A stretch of 64,000 bases of DNA from Paenibacillus sp. FSL H8-0548 (GTDB lineage Bacteria > Bacillota > Bacilli > Paenibacillales > Paenibacillaceae), in assembly GCF_038630985.1 (NCBI RefSeq), contig NZ_CP152049.1, forward strand, positions 7,121,501 through 7,185,500. The letters are read 5' to 3'. Positions 36,390 to 46,059 of this stretch are shown here, in pieces. Both the position numbers and the translations under genes were made by a program. The notes beneath the pieces were generated by a model. That model saw only the letters and a list, made by a program, of their open reading frames with translations. It searched no databases and was not told where the DNA came from. Each line of letters starts with the position of its first letter. Within the stretch, counting starts at the first letter, position 1.

Positions 36390-39300
36390 TTATTTCGTCT
36401 GGTTAAGCAATCCGATGATTAATGCGACCGATTCCGCTCTAGTCGCTACTTGCAGCGGTGCAAATCGGTTTTGGCCTACCCCGCTAACGAGACCAGCTTC
36501 TACTGCCGCGGCTACGTATGGTACCGCCCATGTTGGAATGTTTTTCGTATCTGCAAAAGAAAGCTTGGCATCTGGATTAACCTTGATTCCGCTAGCACGA
36601 ACGATCATTGCGACCATTTCTGCGCGGTTCAGTTCTTTCTCAGGACCAAAGGTGCCATCCTGATAGCCACTAATAATGCCTGATTCTACGGCTTGTGCAA
36701 CAAAAGATTGCGCCCATGCCGGGATTTTATCAGCATCCTTGAAATCCATGGTCTTGCCTGAATCAGGAAGCTTCAGCGCACGAGCCAGCATCGTAATAAA
36801 CTCGGCACGGTTCACGCCCTTATTCGGACGGAAGGCATTGTCTTCATACCCTTTCACGAAGCCTGCTTCCACCGCTTGCTCAATGGCAGACGCAGCCCAG
36901 TGACTCGCGATATCTGTCAGAACTACGGATGGCGTGCTGCCTCCACCATTTCCAGTTCCAGGGTTCGTCGTTCCCGGGTTTGTTGTACCTGGATTGGTTG
37001 TTCCTGGGTTCGTACCTGGGTTTGTTGTGCCTGGATCTGTTCCTGGGTCAGTGACGGTTTTCTTCACAATTCCGAACTGATCCACGATAAACGGCTCAGC
37101 ATTGTACTGGTTTTGATCAATTTCATACGTTACTGCCGTCAGCTTGCCGCCATCGATAGTGATGCCAACAAAGTTCTGCACTTGGCTGCGTTTCGGGCGC
37201 TTGCTGTCGTTTTCATCTGGTCCGTACTTTTCAGCATGATTCTCTTCAGCACGCTCGAAGAGGCTGTAATACGCATCGCCAAGCTCTGGTTTTGCGTTTT
37301 TGTAATAAACCTTCGGGCCTGCAGTAGCAGGAATTAAATAGATTGAGCCGTCAGGATTAACCGAATACTCGATTTTCTCGCCGTTCAGCGTTTCTGTAAT
37401 TTTCTCTGGCGCAGAAGCTGTTCCGTCTTGTTTGATCGGCTTCGTACGTGCATAGATATGGTCATGGCCTTGGACAACAAAGTCAATGCCCAGCTCGGCC
37501 ATTAGCGGTGCAATTTTGTTGCGCACCCCGTTAGCACCCATAATATCAGTATCCGTTGCATGGTTCGAAGTCGTATATGGGCCTTTATGGATATTGACGA
37601 TGATCCACTGTGCACCTGCTGCCTTAGCAGCCTGCACATCCTTCTTTAACCATTCGACTTGGGCAACTGAGAAGTTAGCATACTCCTCTGAATTTTCATT
37701 GGAGTTGAGGACCACGAAATGTGCGTTGCTGTAATCATAAGAATAATAAGCACCGGTTAGCGTCGCGGAATTTTCCGCTTCTTTGATGTTAAAATGCTCG
37801 TAAAAAGCGTTATTCTTGTCTTCATGGTTACCCGCTGAAGGAACGATTGTTGTGTTCAGCAAGCTTGCTTGCGAATTGCCTAGCAGCCAGTCCCACTGTT
37901 CTTCCTTCGTGCCAGTATCCACAATGTCACCATTATGAACAACAAATTGCGCATTTGGGACTTGAAGAAGCGCCTTTGCCAACGTTTCGGCCGATAACAC
38001 CGCTTCATCCTCTTCTTTCGCCTGTGTATCCGCCAAATCAATAAACGTAAACGCTCCGCTTTCTGGCGCCGTACGGAAGGTACCCGCATCGCTCCAAATA
38101 TTTAGTGCCGCATCGCCGACGCGGAAATCATAAGCGGTATTAGCTTTAAGGCCAGTCGCCTCCGCTTTATGAACAAGCTCATTCACCGAGTTCGAGGACA
38201 CGCTTGAGCGTCCAGTAAACGTCAGAGCATGATTAAAATCAGCTGCTGCGTCTGTTTTCTCGACAACCTGTAGGTCCGTTCCTGTAAGCAGGAGAGAGCT
38301 ATACCATGCAAAACCTTTAGCGGTTTTTGTATCTCCGTTAAACGTCACTGTCACCTTGCTTATTTTCTCGTTGCTGTAATCCGGTTTTGTATCTTTTACA
38401 ATTCCGAATTGATCAATAATGAACGGGACGCCGTTGTTAATGTTTTTGTCGATTTCATACGTAACGGCTGTCAGCTTGCCGCCGTCGATCGTAACGCCGA
38501 CAAAGTTTTGTACATGACCACGCGCAAGGCTAGTCGTGTCGCCATATTTTCTTGCATGGTTCTCTTCAGCAAGCTCGAACAGATTAAAATAGGCATCGCC
38601 TAGCTGCGTTTTTGTATTTTTGAAATAAACTTTAGCGCCTGCAGTTGCCGGAATCAAATAAATCGTGCCGTCTGGCTTAACCGCATACTCAATTGTTTTT
38701 CCGTTGATCGATTCTGTAATTTTTTCAACCGTTTCCGCAGTGCCATCGCTTTTGATCGGCTTGGTACGGGCATAAATATGGTCATGTCCTTGGAATACAA
38801 AATCAATGCCCAGCTCATTCATCAGAGGCGCGATTTTGTTCCGTACGCCGTTAGTGCCCATAATGTCACTATCTGTTGCATGGTTGGAGGTCGTGTACGG
38901 CCCTTTATGGATATTAACAAGAATCCACTCTGCACCCGCTGCTTTCGCAGCCTCCACATCCTTCTTCATCCATTCTACTTGCTCAACAGAGAAGTTAGCA
39001 TATTCGGCAGAGTTCTCATTCGAGTTCAATACGATAAAATGTGCATTGCTGTAATCATAAGAATAGTACGCTCCCGTTTCCGTAGCTGCATTCTCAGGAG
39101 TTTTTACATTAAAATGGTCGATAAAGGAATAGTTATCGTCTTCGTGGTTACCGGCTGCCGGAACGAGCGTCGTGTTCAGCAAGCTGGCTTGCGAATGGCC
39201 TAGCAGCCAGTTCCACTCTTGCTCTGAAGTACCGTTCTCAACAACGTCGCCGTTATGCACGATAAACTTCGCGTTCGGTACCGTAGCTAGCGCCTTGGAA

Positions 39301-40358
39301 AATGTTTCTGCCGAAAGAATCGCTTCGTCTTCTTCTTTCGCTTGCGTATCTGTCAGATCAATAAAGGAAAATGCTCCGCCAATCGGTGCGGTTTGAAACG
39401 TTCCCGTCTCGCTCCATACATCCAGGCTTTGGTCGCCAACGCGGAAGAAATAGGACGTATCTGCTTTGAGGCCAGTAGCTTCTGCCTTATGTACATGCTC
39501 GCCGTTTGAATTTTTGGAAACGGTAGTTGTACCCGTAAACAGGGCTGCATTTGTAAAATCAGCCGCGCTTCCCGATTTCTCTACCACCTGTAGGTCACTG
39601 CGAGTAGAAGCAAGCGGCGTGTACCAGGTAAATCCTTTGGAGCTGACCGGATCACCATTAAAAGTTACCGTCACCTTGCTAACTTCAATGGCTGGTGCCT
39701 TGTGAAGTGCTGCAAGCTCCATATCAAAATAAAGGTCCGAGCTGCTGTCGCTTTGCTGATGAACCTCTACCGCCAGCTCATTGTCACCTTCGCGAAGCGC
39801 TGCTTTTAATTCAGCTGTCAGATCAACAGCCTCGTAGAGGACCGGAAGGTCCTTGTTTGACGTAGCAAACGTGCTGTACGTGATCTCACCTTCCGGCAAG
39901 CCAAAGCGTTTGATTTCCGTACCGTTTACATAAAAGACGGCACCGTCATCAATCGCAAAAGTAGCCAGCAGCTGACCGTACCCATCGATTTCATTTTTAT
40001 CAATATTTAGAATCTGACGGAAATAAGTCGTCCGATGTTTCTTCTTCTTATCCCCGCCATAATCGACAACGGTCTTCAAAGCACCAAAACGTGCGGTGCT
40101 GATTCCTGCTCCTGAATCCTTGTAACCGAATGGAGCTGAATCGAAGCTCCATGCCGAATCATCGTAAGTGGACTGCCACACTGTTCCTTGATCGATGCCT
40201 TTATCGAAATATTTCCACTCCGAATTTCCGGACAGCAGGATGATCGGCTCATCCGCTGGAGCTGCCGATACCGATGATGGTGCGGCTCCACCGAACAGAC
40301 CTAGCAATAGTGCCGAAGATAACAGAATAGATAATAACCTGCTGTAAACCTTGTTCAT
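36390..40358 (-). CDS. Secreted, cell-wall-anchored protein with two purple-acid-phosphatase-type modules and SLH domains
   Basis: A 1322-residue exported protein. Order: signal peptide ending VSAAPA (about 1-33); a jelly-roll-like N-terminal domain (35-190); Fn3-like phosphatase N-domain plus metallophosphoesterase (about 195-650); the same two domains again (about 665-1110); a repetitive PGTTN linker; then three SLH domains with [13 protein letters not shown], [13 protein letters not shown] and [17 protein letters not shown] motifs. Each phosphoesterase copy has HNGD, AGNHED or [15 protein letters not shown] and [10 protein letters not shown] metal-site motifs, so both appear active. It probably sits on the S-layer and releases phosphate from extracellular substrates. 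Monocistronic. Confidence 0.9.
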   Translation of the reverse strand: MNKVYSRLLSILLSSALLLGLFGGAAPSSVSAAPADEPIILLSGNSEWKYFDKGIDQGTVWQSTYDDSAWSFDSAPFGYKDSGAGISTARFGALKTVVDYGGDKKKKHRTTYFRQILNIDKNEIDGYGQLLATFAIDDGAVFYVNGTEIKRFGLPEGEITYSTFATSNKDLPVLYEAVDLTAELKAALREGDNELAVEVHQQSDSSSDLYFDMELAALHKAPAIEVSKVTVTFNGDPVSSKGFTWYTPLASTRSDLQVVEKSGSAADFTNAALFTGTTTVSKNSNGEHVHKAEATGLKADTSYFFRVGDQSLDVWSETGTFQTAPIGGAFSFIDLTDTQAKEEDEAILSAETFSKALATVPNAKFIVHNGDVVENGTSEQEWNWLLGHSQASLLNTTLVPAAGNHEDDNYSFIDHFNVKTPENAATETGAYYSYDYSNAHFIVLNSNENSAEYANFSVEQVEWMKKDVEAAKAAGAEWILVNIHKGPYTTSNHATDSDIMGTNGVRNKIAPLMNELGIDFVFQGHDHIYARTKPIKSDGTAETVEKITESINGKTIEYAVKPDGTIYLIPATAGAKVYFKNTKTQLGDAYFNLFELAEENHARKYGDTTSLARGHVQNFVGVTIDGGKLTAVTYEIDKNINNGVPFIIDQFGIVKDTKPDYSNEKISKVTVTFNGDTKTAKGFAWYSSLLLTGTDLQVVEKTDAAADFNHALTFTGRSSVSSNSVNELVHKAEATGLKANTAYDFRVGDAALNIWSDAGTFRTAPESGAFTFIDLADTQAKEEDEAVLSAETLAKALLQVPNAQFVVHNGDIVDTGTKEEQWDWLLGNSQASLLNTTIVPSAGNHEDKNNAFYEHFNIKEAENSATLTGAYYSYDYSNAHFVVLNSNENSEEYANFSVAQVEWLKKDVQAAKAAGAQWIIVNIHKGPYTTSNHATDTDIMGANGVRNKIAPLMAELGIDFVVQGHDHIYARTKPIKQDGTASAPEKITETLNGEKIEYSVNPDGSIYLIPATAGPKVYYKNAKPELGDAYYSLFERAEENHAEKYGPDENDSKRPKRSQVQNFVGITIDGGKLTAVTYEIDQNQYNAEPFIVDQFGIVKKTVTDPGTDPGTTNPGTNPGTTNPGTTNPGTTNPGTGNGGGSTPSVVLTDIASHWAASAIEQAVEAGFVKGYEDNAFRPNKGVNRAEFITMLARALKLPDSGKTMDFKDADKIPAWAQSFVAQAVESGIISGYQDGTFGPEKELNRAEMVAMIVRASGIKVNPDAKLSFADTKNIPTWAVPYVAAAVEAGLVSGVGQNRFAPLQVATRAESVALIIGLLNQTK

Positions 40359-40537
40359 AATAATCTCCTTTATAAATGAATTTGACTCTTCCGGCTCTAC
40401 CGGACGGGCTTATCATAACAAAGGGATATTATAGAACTGTTTTCTCAGGGTAAAGGTTTTGTAAAGCTGTCCTTGAGCTTCACAACATTTCCATAAAAAT
40501 TACAGTAAGCATACAAAAGCGCCAAGGAGCTGACACA

Positions 40538-41125
40538 TCACTGGCTTACCGTCCTGAAATAGGCATTAATCTTCTTTAGCTTCTGTTCATGCCGGCCTTT
40601 GGAGCTCTCCATGCTGCCAAACTCGAAAAATTTCACTTTTTTAATTCCTACGTAATTGAACAGCGCTTTGCGCATTAAAACCTTGTGAGCGTTATTAAGC
40701 CACAGCAATGGATAAAACCTTGGTCCCTTCATACTGGAGATACAAACGACCGACTTCCCTTTCAACAAGCCCTCCGGCAGCAGCCCGCCTGTATCCTTAT
40801 ACGCAAAGTCCGAAGCAAACATTTGATCAATATAACCCATAAGCATCGCCGGCGGACGCCCCCACCAGATCGGATATACAAACACGATTTTGTCGGCCCA
40901 AGTAAGCTGCTCTCTGTATAGAGCTAGACTCGGTTCGGAGTGCATATTTCTGCGCCGTTTAGTCTCATTAAAGACCAAGACTGGATTAAACTGCTCCTCG
41001 TATAAGTCCAGTACCTTGACCTCCTTGATTGCCGAGTTTTCTTTGCTTCCTTGAATAACCTCCTGCAAAAAAGCATAGCTTAAGCTCTTATGATTCGGAT
41101 GTGTATAAATAATGAGCATATTCAT
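40538..41125 (-). CDS. NAD(P)H-dependent oxidoreductase, KefF/MdaB-like flavodoxin fold
   Basis: A 195-residue flavodoxin-like quinone reductase. The N-terminus MLIIYTHPNHKSLSYAF is the FMN-phosphate-binding strand and loop. Later segments WADKIVFVYPIWWGRPPAMLMGYIDQMFASDFAY and the following SSMKGPRF match the family. It should reduce quinones or nitro-type electrophiles by two electrons. The ATG at 41125 follows AAGGAG by 7 bases. It is divergent from a MarR gene across a 119-base region with two palindromic operators, so repression by that MarR protein and induction by electrophiles is likely. Confidence 0.9.
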   Translation of the reverse strand: MNMLIIYTHPNHKSLSYAFLQEVIQGSKENSAIKEVKVLDLYEEQFNPVLVFNETKRRRNMHSEPSLALYREQLTWADKIVFVYPIWWGRPPAMLMGYIDQMFASDFAYKDTGGLLPEGLLKGKSVVCISSMKGPRFYPLLWLNNAHKVLMRKALFNYVGIKKVKFFEFGSMESSKGRHEQKLKKINAYFRTVSQ

Positions 41126-41142
41126 AATAAAACTCCTTTTAC

Positions 41143-41197
41143 TTATCATTTGATAACAAAACAGTATCACATTGCAATTTTAGTTGTCAAATGATAA
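41143..41197. promoter_or_regulatory. Paired operators and promoter in the quinone reductase-marR divergon
   Basis: TTATCATTTGATAA (41143-41156, palindromic arms TTATCA/TGATAA) and the related TTGTCAAATGATAA (41184-41197) have centres 41 bp apart. On the minus strand TTGACA and GATACT with a 16-bp gap form a promoter that overlaps the second site. Likely binding sites of the adjacent MarR protein. Confidence 0.65.
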
Positions 41198-41244
41198 TTG
41201 TTTTATGAGAACTAATTTGCTATGGTTTCAGTAGAGGTGATCCC

Positions 41245-41673
41245 ATGGACAACAATGCCATGTTTCAAAAATTTGTGGCCTTTACGACTGCCGTTCATCA
41301 AACCACGAATGAAATATCCCAGGATATACGACCCAAATCCATTACGCCCGTTCAATATAAAATTCTTGAATATATTTCCGTCAGCCAACCCGTAACGCTC
41401 AGCAAAATCAGTGATTGCATGTTGATGTCCATGCCGAATACGAGCCGGGAGCTGAAAAAGCTAACCGATAAGGAGCTATGCGAGAAGGTTACCGACGAGG
41501 AAGACCGCCGCAAGCAGTTTATTCGGCTTTCTGCGAAAGGCGAAGCGATGATGGGCGAAGCTTTCGGGTTCATTGCAGCCCGATTTGCACAGCGGATTGA
41601 GAAGGAATCGGAGGAAGAGATGCAGGAGCTGGCACACGCGCTTGAGCTGCTGCATCGCAAGGTGTTTTATTAA
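41245..41673 (+). CDS. MarR-family regulator divergent from quinone reductase
   Basis: A 142-residue winged-helix repressor. The recognition region runs SDCMLMSMPNTSRELKKLTDK and the wing has EEDRRKQFIRLSAKG. Two cysteines (in SDCMLM and ELCEK) could serve as thiol sensors, though this is only a suggestion. GAGGTGATCCC precedes the ATG at 41245. The divergent reductase gene and the paired palindromes between them indicate a local autoregulated switch. A terminator follows directly. Confidence 0.9.
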   Translation: MDNNAMFQKFVAFTTAVHQTTNEISQDIRPKSITPVQYKILEYISVSQPVTLSKISDCMLMSMPNTSRELKKLTDKELCEKVTDEEDRRKQFIRLSAKGEAMMGEAFGFIAARFAQRIEKESEEEMQELAHALELLHRKVFY

Positions 41674-41690
41674 TCTTCTGGAAAGCACAC

Positions 41691-41724
41691 AAAGAAGCGG
41701 CATCATTTGGGATGCCGCTTCTTT
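41691..41724 (+). terminator. Terminator after marR (41.2 kb)
   Basis: Perfect 14-bp arms AAAGAAGCGGCATC and GATGCCGCTTCTTT, then TTGTATT. Confidence 0.9.
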
Positions 41725-41777
41725 TGTATTATAATTTACCCTATAAAAAATAATGGCAATGGAGCTGAGCTGCGACG

Positions 41778-43010
41778 ATGAAAACAGAAATTATAAACCG
41801 GTTTATTTCTTACGCCAAGGTAGAGACACAATCTGATGACAGCAGCGAGACCTGTCCGTCAACACCCGGACAATGGGTTCTAGCCCGCATGCTCGTAGAA
41901 GAGCTTACATCGATCGGCATGCAAGAAATAACCATGGATGACAACGGTTATGTCATGGCTACCCTGCCGGCCAATACCGACAAAGCGGTTCCGACGATCG
42001 GTTTTCTGGCCCACATCGATACCGCTACCGACTTTACAGGTAAGAATGTGAAGCCACAAATCGTGGAAAGCTATGATGGACAAGACATTATTTTAAACGA
42101 AGCACTCCATATCGTCCTGTCACCAACCGATTTCCCTGAGCTGACTGGCTATAAAGGACACACCCTAATTACAACAGACGGTACTACACTGCTTGGCGCT
42201 GATGATAAAGCCGGCATCGCCGAGATTATGACTGCGATGGCCTATTTAATCACTCATCCTGAGCTGAAGCACGGTAAGATTCGCGTAGCCTTTACCCCGG
42301 ATGAGGAAATTGGCAGAGGACCGCACCGGTTTGGTGTGGCTGCATTTGATGCTGTATATGCCTATACGATGGATGGCGGTCCGCTTGGCGAGCTTCAGTA
42401 TGAGAGCTTTAATGCAGCGTCTGCCGTCATTACCTGTATCGGCAAGAACGTTCATCCTGGCACCGCTAAGGGCAAGATGATCAACTCCGCAAAAATCGCC
42501 ATGGAGCTCCATAGCAAATTGCCTGCCGATGAAACACCGGAGCAGACTGCGGGCTACGAGGGCTTTTACCACCTAACCTCTATTGAAGGCGACGTTGAAC
42601 AGACCCAGCTTCGATACTTGATTCGCGATCATGACCAGAATCGATTCAACGAAAGAAAAGTTGAGCTTACGGGATTTGTACAGGAACTGCAGGAAAAATA
42701 CGGAGATAAACGAATTGCGCTCGAAATCAAGGATCAATACTTCAACATGGGAGAGAAGATTGCGCCCGTCAAAGAGGTCGTAGACATTGCCAGAGAGGCA
42801 CTCGAGAACCTCGGCATCAAGCCGATTATAGAGCCTATTCGCGGCGGTACGGACGGCTCTCAGCTATCCTATATGGGATTGCCGACACCGAACCTATTTA
42901 CTGGCGGGGAAAACTATCATGGACGATACGAGTACGTATCCGCCGACAATATGGTGCAAGCCGTAAATACCATTATCGAAATCGTTAAGCTGTATGAGCA
43001 GCGGACGTAG
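41778..43010 (+). CDS. pepT: Peptidase T (tripeptide aminopeptidase)
   Basis: A 410-residue M20-family zinc peptidase of normal length. Metal and catalytic motifs are [12 protein letters not shown] (His and Asp), [13 protein letters not shown] (bridging Asp), [14 protein letters not shown] (catalytic Glu pair), YTMDGG and [15 protein letters not shown], all intact. The central lid domain (about 205-320) mediates dimerisation. It removes N-terminal residues from tripeptides in the cytoplasm. The ribosome binding site before ATG 41778 is weak. It stands alone and ends in a strong hairpin. Confidence 0.94.
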   Translation: MKTEIINRFISYAKVETQSDDSSETCPSTPGQWVLARMLVEELTSIGMQEITMDDNGYVMATLPANTDKAVPTIGFLAHIDTATDFTGKNVKPQIVESYDGQDIILNEALHIVLSPTDFPELTGYKGHTLITTDGTTLLGADDKAGIAEIMTAMAYLITHPELKHGKIRVAFTPDEEIGRGPHRFGVAAFDAVYAYTMDGGPLGELQYESFNAASAVITCIGKNVHPGTAKGKMINSAKIAMELHSKLPADETPEQTAGYEGFYHLTSIEGDVEQTQLRYLIRDHDQNRFNERKVELTGFVQELQEKYGDKRIALEIKDQYFNMGEKIAPVKEVVDIAREALENLGIKPIIEPIRGGTDGSQLSYMGLPTPNLFTGGENYHGRYEYVSADNMVQAVNTIIEIVKLYEQRT

Positions 43011-43020
43011 AGCACATTAC

Positions 43021-43059
43021 AAGGAGAAAGCTGTCGCAATTAGCGACAGCTTTCTCCTT
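43021..43059. terminator. Bidirectional terminator between pepT and GIY-YIG gene
   Basis: Perfect 17-bp arms AAGGAGAAAGCTGTCGC and GCGACAGCTTTCTCCTT with a 5-base loop; GTTTATTT follows on the plus strand. Serves both converging genes. Confidence 0.9.
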
Positions 43060-43061
43060 GT

Positions 43062-43418
43062 TTATTTATAATAAACCTTTTCCACATTGTACTTGGCTCT
43101 TGATTTATTAATCATATAGGTTTCATAAATCTCCCGTTCAACAGGGTCCTCATTAACGAAAACCTCAATCTTGGTCACTTCATTGCGATAGTTCTTCATG
43201 ACGGAAACCGAGTCCTCAAAATGCTTCTTGATTCTTGGTCTAATCTTCCTAGCCTTGCCAACAAAGAGCAGTTCATTCTTGTCGTTGTAGAACGTAAAGA
43301 AGCCACCCTTGTCTCTTGGAATCAGATGAAAATCAGTAAATCCGTAAATATGGCTTAACTGAGGGTCAGCCTGTTTTCTAATGACAACATCCGGTACCGG
43401 AATAGTTATGTTAATCAT
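43062..43418 (-). CDS. Small GIY-YIG nuclease-family protein
   Basis: A 118-residue protein with one GIY-YIG-like domain. The core reads GGFFTFYNDKNELLFVGKA followed by KIRPRIKKHF, matching the usual strand-loop-strand and arginine helix, and a glutamate lies in PVEREIYETYMI. The first GIY triplet is degenerate (GFF). Its length is like YazA or the N-terminal UvrC domain, but no other domain is present. Role in DNA processing is inferred from the family only. Spacing of GAGG to the ATG is long (12 bases). Confidence 0.75.
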   Translation of the reverse strand: MINITIPVPDVVIRKQADPQLSHIYGFTDFHLIPRDKGGFFTFYNDKNELLFVGKARKIRPRIKKHFEDSVSVMKNYRNEVTKIEVFVNEDPVEREIYETYMINKSRAKYNVEKVYYK

Positions 43419-43564
43419 AATCGATCACGTCCTCTTTCTATATAGAACTAAATCTTAACACATCAGACAAGTTAAAACCATTCTATATATGAAAATACAG
43501 CCCTGCCGTCTTAAATCCAAAAACCACAGCAATTAGGATCATAGGCATGGAGCTAATACTTGTA

Positions 43565-43693
43565 TTACATCTGAAGATAATTTTCACTCGCTTTAAGCTC
43601 TGGATAGGCCTCGGCAATCTTAGTCAATACGTCAAATCTATTTTGCATATAAACGTCAGTAGACGCAAAGGATTCTTTCACACGATTACGCAA
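43565..43693 (-). pseudogene. LemA-family gene remnant
   Basis: The reading LRNRVKESFASTDVYMQNRF continues DVLTKIAEA and then jumps to YPELKASENYLQM and a stop. These pieces match the beginning and the far end of the LemA helical domain, with the intervening part and the N-terminal membrane helix missing. An internal deletion in a LemA gene is the simplest reading. It lies in the gene-poor stretch 43419-44396. Confidence 0.5.
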
Positions 43694-43699
43694 GCTAGT

Positions 43700-43816
43700 T
43701 TATATTCCCCATTTATCTCCATCCACGATACGACTCTGGAAAGCTGCTTCGTGCTTCCACTGAGGCCATCGCACTAGGTTATCTGCCACCGCTAAATGCA
43801 CTATCGTTTGATCCAT
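43700..43816 (-). pseudogene. Truncated ORF of unknown family
   Basis: GAGGTG and an ATG at 43816 begin a 38-residue reading MDQTIVHLAVADNLVRWPQW that continues with a charged, coding-like segment (EAAFQSRIVDGDKWGI) and stops. It looks like the preserved start of a larger protein, cut off directly before the LemA remnant. The family was not recognised. It may alternatively be a genuine micro-ORF. Confidence 0.35.
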
Positions 43817-43819
43817 AGA

Positions 43820-44345
43820 TCATACACCTCAGTTTCCCCCATTTTTAAATATTACCCTCTTGCCTTCGCACATTCTATTATCCAAACGCAGCAAAATAGT
43901 CGAATTCGGGCATACTTTCATTTTCCTTCACAGACAAATAAAAGAAGACGAGCTCTTTCCTAAGAGAAAACTTGTCTGAATATAATCATTATGTTTTTCT
44001 CAAGCAGCTGCTGCATTAGCGCCATGAGCATAGAACTTCTTATAAAAATACAATCCCTTATTTGTCTCTATTTTCGATAGATACGGACATCAGATCTTTG
44101 GGACAGCCCTATCTTTTATAAAAAATTCGTCCTATTTGTGATATGGTTCACCGTATCATCTATAGAGCGAAATCAAAAACATCAAAAAACACCCAATAGA
44201 GTAGCTAACTCACTATTTCCATATGATCTCATCTATTATTCATTTACAGCTTTTACTGATTGTTTACCACCACAGGATACTCCAACAAGCCCATATCCAT
44301 AAAACATTTAGGTATTTGTACCTCTAACACTATTAATATAAGAAC
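43820..44345. other. AT-rich gene-free stretch upstream of the Abi gene
   Basis: No convincing gene is present. On the minus strand around 43990-44110 a short coding-like tail reads TNKGLYFYKKFYAHGANA before a stop, possibly the end of a decayed gene. A TATAAT at 44366-44371 may be the -10 of the Abi gene promoter. Base composition is lower in G+C than the flanking core genes. Confidence 0.4.
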
Positions 44346-44396
44346 ATGTATAGCGAACTATGTTATATAATGTATCTAGTTAGGGGGAAAGGTACT

Positions 44397-45497
44397 GTGC
44401 CAGTAAAACCATTTAAATCAACATCAGAACAATATGATTTGTTAATTTCTAGAGGTCTCAGAATTAAAGATAAGGATTTCTTTATTAAATATATTAATGA
44501 AAACAATTACTTTAATGTCATCAATGGAAACGAAGATTTATTGCTTATCGATCCTGGTGGTAATAATAAATTTTATGGTACAGCATCATTTAACGATTTT
44601 GTTAGACTCCACAAATTTGATAAAACGCTTACTAATCAAGTATTATCAATTTTGCATGATTTTGAAACAAAGTTAAAAACGTCAATAGCAAGACATTTTA
44701 CCGAATCATTCTGCAGAACTCCTAGTAATACCATGCAGTATACCAATAAACATAACTTCTTGGATTTGCCCAATATATTTAGTACAAGTTATCCACTTTA
44801 CCATGATCAAAACAAGAGTATTATAGACAAATATAATGATTTTTTGTTATTCAAACCAAACTTTATCAATACTCTGGTAAGATGTAATGATTTCATTAAT
44901 GTTAATATATTCTCTACACCATTTAATCAATATACCCCTCCTCAGGGATGTGCTTCCTTTGTAGAACGTAATCGGCATATTGTTGTTCCTTTATGGGTAG
45001 TAATAGAAACTTTTGATTTTGGTACTCTTCAAAGATTTTGTCATTATGCCAATAGAGCTGTTATGGAAAAAGTGTTGAATGATTTTGGATTAAAATATTC
45101 AGATAGAGATTTATTTTTAAATTCTTTAGATATTATAAGAGAATTTCGTAATAAATGTGCTCATTTTTCTTTAATAAACAGGTTTTCAACTTCATCATCA
45201 ATCAAGATTCTACCTGTTTTGGTGAGCAGATTGAACTTATCACCAGCTCAAAAAGCCAGACGTATATATGTTAACGGTAAGGGAAATGTTAATAAAAATG
45301 CAGCAATATTAAACCTTTATGATACTTTAAATGTCCTAGGAATGTATGCAGATTTATCAAGATTAAAAAAACCATTACAAAAAATTATTTACAGTAACAA
45401 TAAATATTTTCAGAAAAAGACCTATGACCTGAATACTCGACTTCTTCAAAGAATGGGTAATGTAAACTATAGAGACTGGAAATTATTATTTTCTTAA
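44397..45497 (+). CDS. Abi_2 family protein (AbiD/AbiF-like), HEPN-type abortive infection effector
   Basis: A 366-residue protein. The N-terminus has KPFKSTSEQYDLLISRGL and YINENNYFNVINGNE, followed by LHDFETKLKTSIARHF, PLWVVIETFDFGTLQRF and SLDIIREFRNKCAHFS. This order is that of Abi_2 proteins, which block phage growth and are thought to be HEPN ribonucleases. The RNKCAH segment (Arg251, His256) is the expected R-x4-H catalytic motif. GTG 44397 is chosen because GGGGG lies 9 bases upstream; the earlier ATG at 44346 has none. The gene is strikingly AT-rich compared with its neighbours, pointing to horizontal transfer. A small RNA gene follows it. Confidence 0.85.
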   Translation: MPVKPFKSTSEQYDLLISRGLRIKDKDFFIKYINENNYFNVINGNEDLLLIDPGGNNKFYGTASFNDFVRLHKFDKTLTNQVLSILHDFETKLKTSIARHFTESFCRTPSNTMQYTNKHNFLDLPNIFSTSYPLYHDQNKSIIDKYNDFLLFKPNFINTLVRCNDFINVNIFSTPFNQYTPPQGCASFVERNRHIVVPLWVVIETFDFGTLQRFCHYANRAVMEKVLNDFGLKYSDRDLFLNSLDIIREFRNKCAHFSLINRFSTSSSIKILPVLVSRLNLSPAQKARRIYVNGKGNVNKNAAILNLYDTLNVLGMYADLSRLKKPLQKIIYSNNKYFQKKTYDLNTRLLQRMGNVNYRDWKLLFS

Positions 45498-45501
45498 CTT
45501 G

Positions 45502-45530
45502 TTGACATTTCCTTTTTCAATGAATATACT
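45502..45530 (+). promoter_or_regulatory. Strong promoter for the small RNA behind the Abi gene
   Basis: TTGACA (45502-45507) and TATACT (45525-45530) are separated by exactly 17 bases. It begins 4 bases after the Abi stop codon. No gene follows, only the structured RNA. Confidence 0.8.
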
Positions 45531-45535
45531 TTAAA

Positions 45536-45615
45536 GTAGCATTACGAGCCATTCTAGATGGCACAAGATAACTCTGGAACGTTTTAACGTTACAGTAGGT
45601 TATCTTTATTTTTTG
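45536..45615 (+). ncRNA. Small structured RNA next to Abi_2 gene (candidate abiF RNA)
   Basis: About 80 bases lie between the predicted start and the T tract. Hairpin 1: GCCAT/ATGGC with a 5-base loop (45548-45562). Hairpin 2: AAGATAAC (45565-45572) pairs with GTTATCTT (45599-45606), an inner CTG/CAG pairing, and AACG/CGTT capping a U-rich loop. TATTTTTTG follows, so the second hairpin also terminates. A conserved structured RNA adjacent to abiF genes is known (abiF RNA motif); whether this RNA matches that model could not be tested. It may act as guide, substrate or antitoxin for the Abi_2 protein. Confidence 0.65.
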
Positions 45616-45677
45616 TCTTTTTTATAGCACTCAATGTAAATCTATTGTAGCTACGTCCATCTACTACAATACTCATG

Positions 45678-45715
45678 AGCACCTTTTAAGAGAAATTCTC
45701 TTAAAAGGTGCTTTT
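45678..45715 (+). terminator. Near-perfect 17-bp hairpin with T tail
   Basis: Arms AGCACCTTTTAAGAGAA and its exact complement meet with a single central A; TTTTC follows. It looks like a terminator, but no gene upstream on the plus strand needs it except the small RNA, which already has its own. It could mark a lost gene. Confidence 0.6.
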
Positions 45716-45903
45716 CGCTTCTACTTATTTAATCCTTATATTTCGCCCTACTTATGATATGGCTCCCCCCAATTTATCTTCACCGCTTATACACACACAT
45801 TCTCTCGTATATTCATTTATCAAATTAATCGAGTAGGAGAACTACTGCCTTCATCTTTCGGAACTTGAACCCTAGAAATAGCGCCCATGCTGGGCTACCA
45901 AAA

Positions 45904-45940
45904 AAATGCCCTCGATGTCCAATGGACACAAGGGCATTTT
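45904..45940. terminator. Orphan terminator hairpin
   Basis: AAATGCCCT and AGGGCATTT enclose an inner GTCC/GGAC pairing, with A and T tracts on both sides. No gene ends nearby; the stretch 45720-46349 is otherwise gene-free apart from repeats. Possibly left from a deleted gene. Confidence 0.6.
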
Positions 45941-46059
45941 CTTATTTACAAAAAGACTAATGAAAAATTCATTTCACTCTAATCTACACAAGCCATTTGT
46001 CCCAAACGTCGCCTATAGGCGTCCGCCTCATACTGCCGCATACGGCTGTAGCCAAGGGT

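Noticed and set aside
43547..43777. 76-codon plus-strand frame
   Set aside because: It is antisense to the LemA-like remnant, has no recognisable motif and no ribosome binding site.
44346..44396. Earlier ATG start for the Abi gene
   Set aside because: It has no ribosome binding site and overlaps the probable -10 box; the GTG at 44397 has GGGGG at proper spacing and matches the family N-terminus.
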